Shown piece by piece: positions 63,919-64,000 of a stretch of 64,000 bases of DNA (position 1 is the first letter of the stretch; each line of letters opens with the position of its first letter). The position numbers were made by a program, and so were the translations under genes. The notes under the pieces were generated by a model. It did no database searches. It was not told the origin of the DNA and saw nothing but the letters and a program-made list of their open reading frames with translations. The stretch comes from Psychrobacter frigidicola (lineage in GTDB: Bacteria; Pseudomonadota; Gammaproteobacteria; Pseudomonadales; Moraxellaceae), in assembly GCF_007997305.1 (NCBI RefSeq), contig NZ_VORZ01000001.1, positions 806,001-870,000 of the forward strand, in the 5' to 3' direction.

Positions 63919-64000
63919 ATGACCACACCAGCTACTCATAATGCAGATATTGATGACGTGAATATTGAACAATTCATCCCCTTAATTACTCCAGCTGAGC
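63919..64000 (+). CDS. N-terminal fragment, possibly DAHP synthase
   Basis: The open frame starts at ATG 63919 and runs off the edge (27 residues; MTTPATHNADIDDVNIEQF then IPLITPAE). The DDVNI...LITPAEL pattern recalls the N-terminus of Pseudomonadales type I 3-deoxy-7-phosphoheptulonate synthases, but the fragment is too short to be sure. Confidence 0.45.
   Translation, partial: MTTPATHNADIDDVNIEQFIPLITPAE

Overview
The window looks like chromosomal DNA of a gammaproteobacterium of the Moraxellaceae, most likely Psychrobacter. The pointers are moderately AT-rich DNA, an Hfq with a very long glycine-rich tail, the conserved tsaE-mutL-miaA-hfq order, a complete kdsD-kdsC-lptC-lptA-lptB block, a cold-shock protein next to a DEAD-box helicase, and a norspermidine-type polyamine gene pair. 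This assignment is inference from gene content. No tRNA, rRNA, CRISPR array, insertion sequence or phage module was seen.

Layout. 1-5.4 kb: end of an unknown gene, an excalibur-domain protein, hslR, a low-molecular-weight tyrosine phosphatase, murB, a YdcF-like protein, then ccoS and a TauE/SafE-type membrane protein with a His/Met-rich tail (cbb3 oxidase or copper context). 5.4-11.7 kb: DEAD-box helicase and cold-shock protein, aroQ, an ABC1 kinase, a voltage-gated potassium channel with a zinc ribbon, yebC. 11.8-20.1 kb: a dienoyl-CoA-reductase-like flavoenzyme, ogt, ftsY, two tiny lipoproteins and a pair of M16 peptidases (one catalytic, one lacking the zinc motif). 20-25 kb: a lipoprotein, an M15-type peptidase, rodA, a 965-base AT-rich gap and rlpA. 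25-36 kb: radA, the LPS export and Kdo genes, hfq, miaA, mutL, tsaE and queD.

36-56 kb is the accessory part: a 40-residue basic protein, a YnfA-like protein, a broken phzF-family gene, an isoprenylcysteine-methyltransferase-like protein, a penicillin-acylase-family lipoprotein, and an unusual run of nirK (copper nitrite reductase fused to cytochrome c), a stand-alone sdhB paralogue and a leucine-rich-repeat protein, followed by a lipoprotein serpin. Then come a Sel1-like lipoprotein, an HD hydrolase, a tiny C39-like cysteine peptidase, paired DUF606 transporters, and a very AT-rich, overlapping two-gene unit coding for a nucleotidyltransferase-like protein and a DUF262 protein. That unit is the best candidate here for an undescribed (defence-like) system. 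A BCCT transporter, a membrane protein and a UDG-fold-like protein follow.

56-64 kb: carboxynorspermidine dehydrogenase and decarboxylase separated by a 22-bp-arm perfect inverted repeat, a DUF924 protein, a CAP-domain lipoprotein, rnhB, lpxB, and the start of a gene resembling DAHP synthase.

Many genes serve the envelope: murB, rodA, rlpA, the M15-like peptidase, lptABC, kdsCD, lpxB and several lipoproteins. Several start codons (TTG/GTG) were chosen because a clear Shine-Dalgarno sequence sits in front of them; these are flagged.
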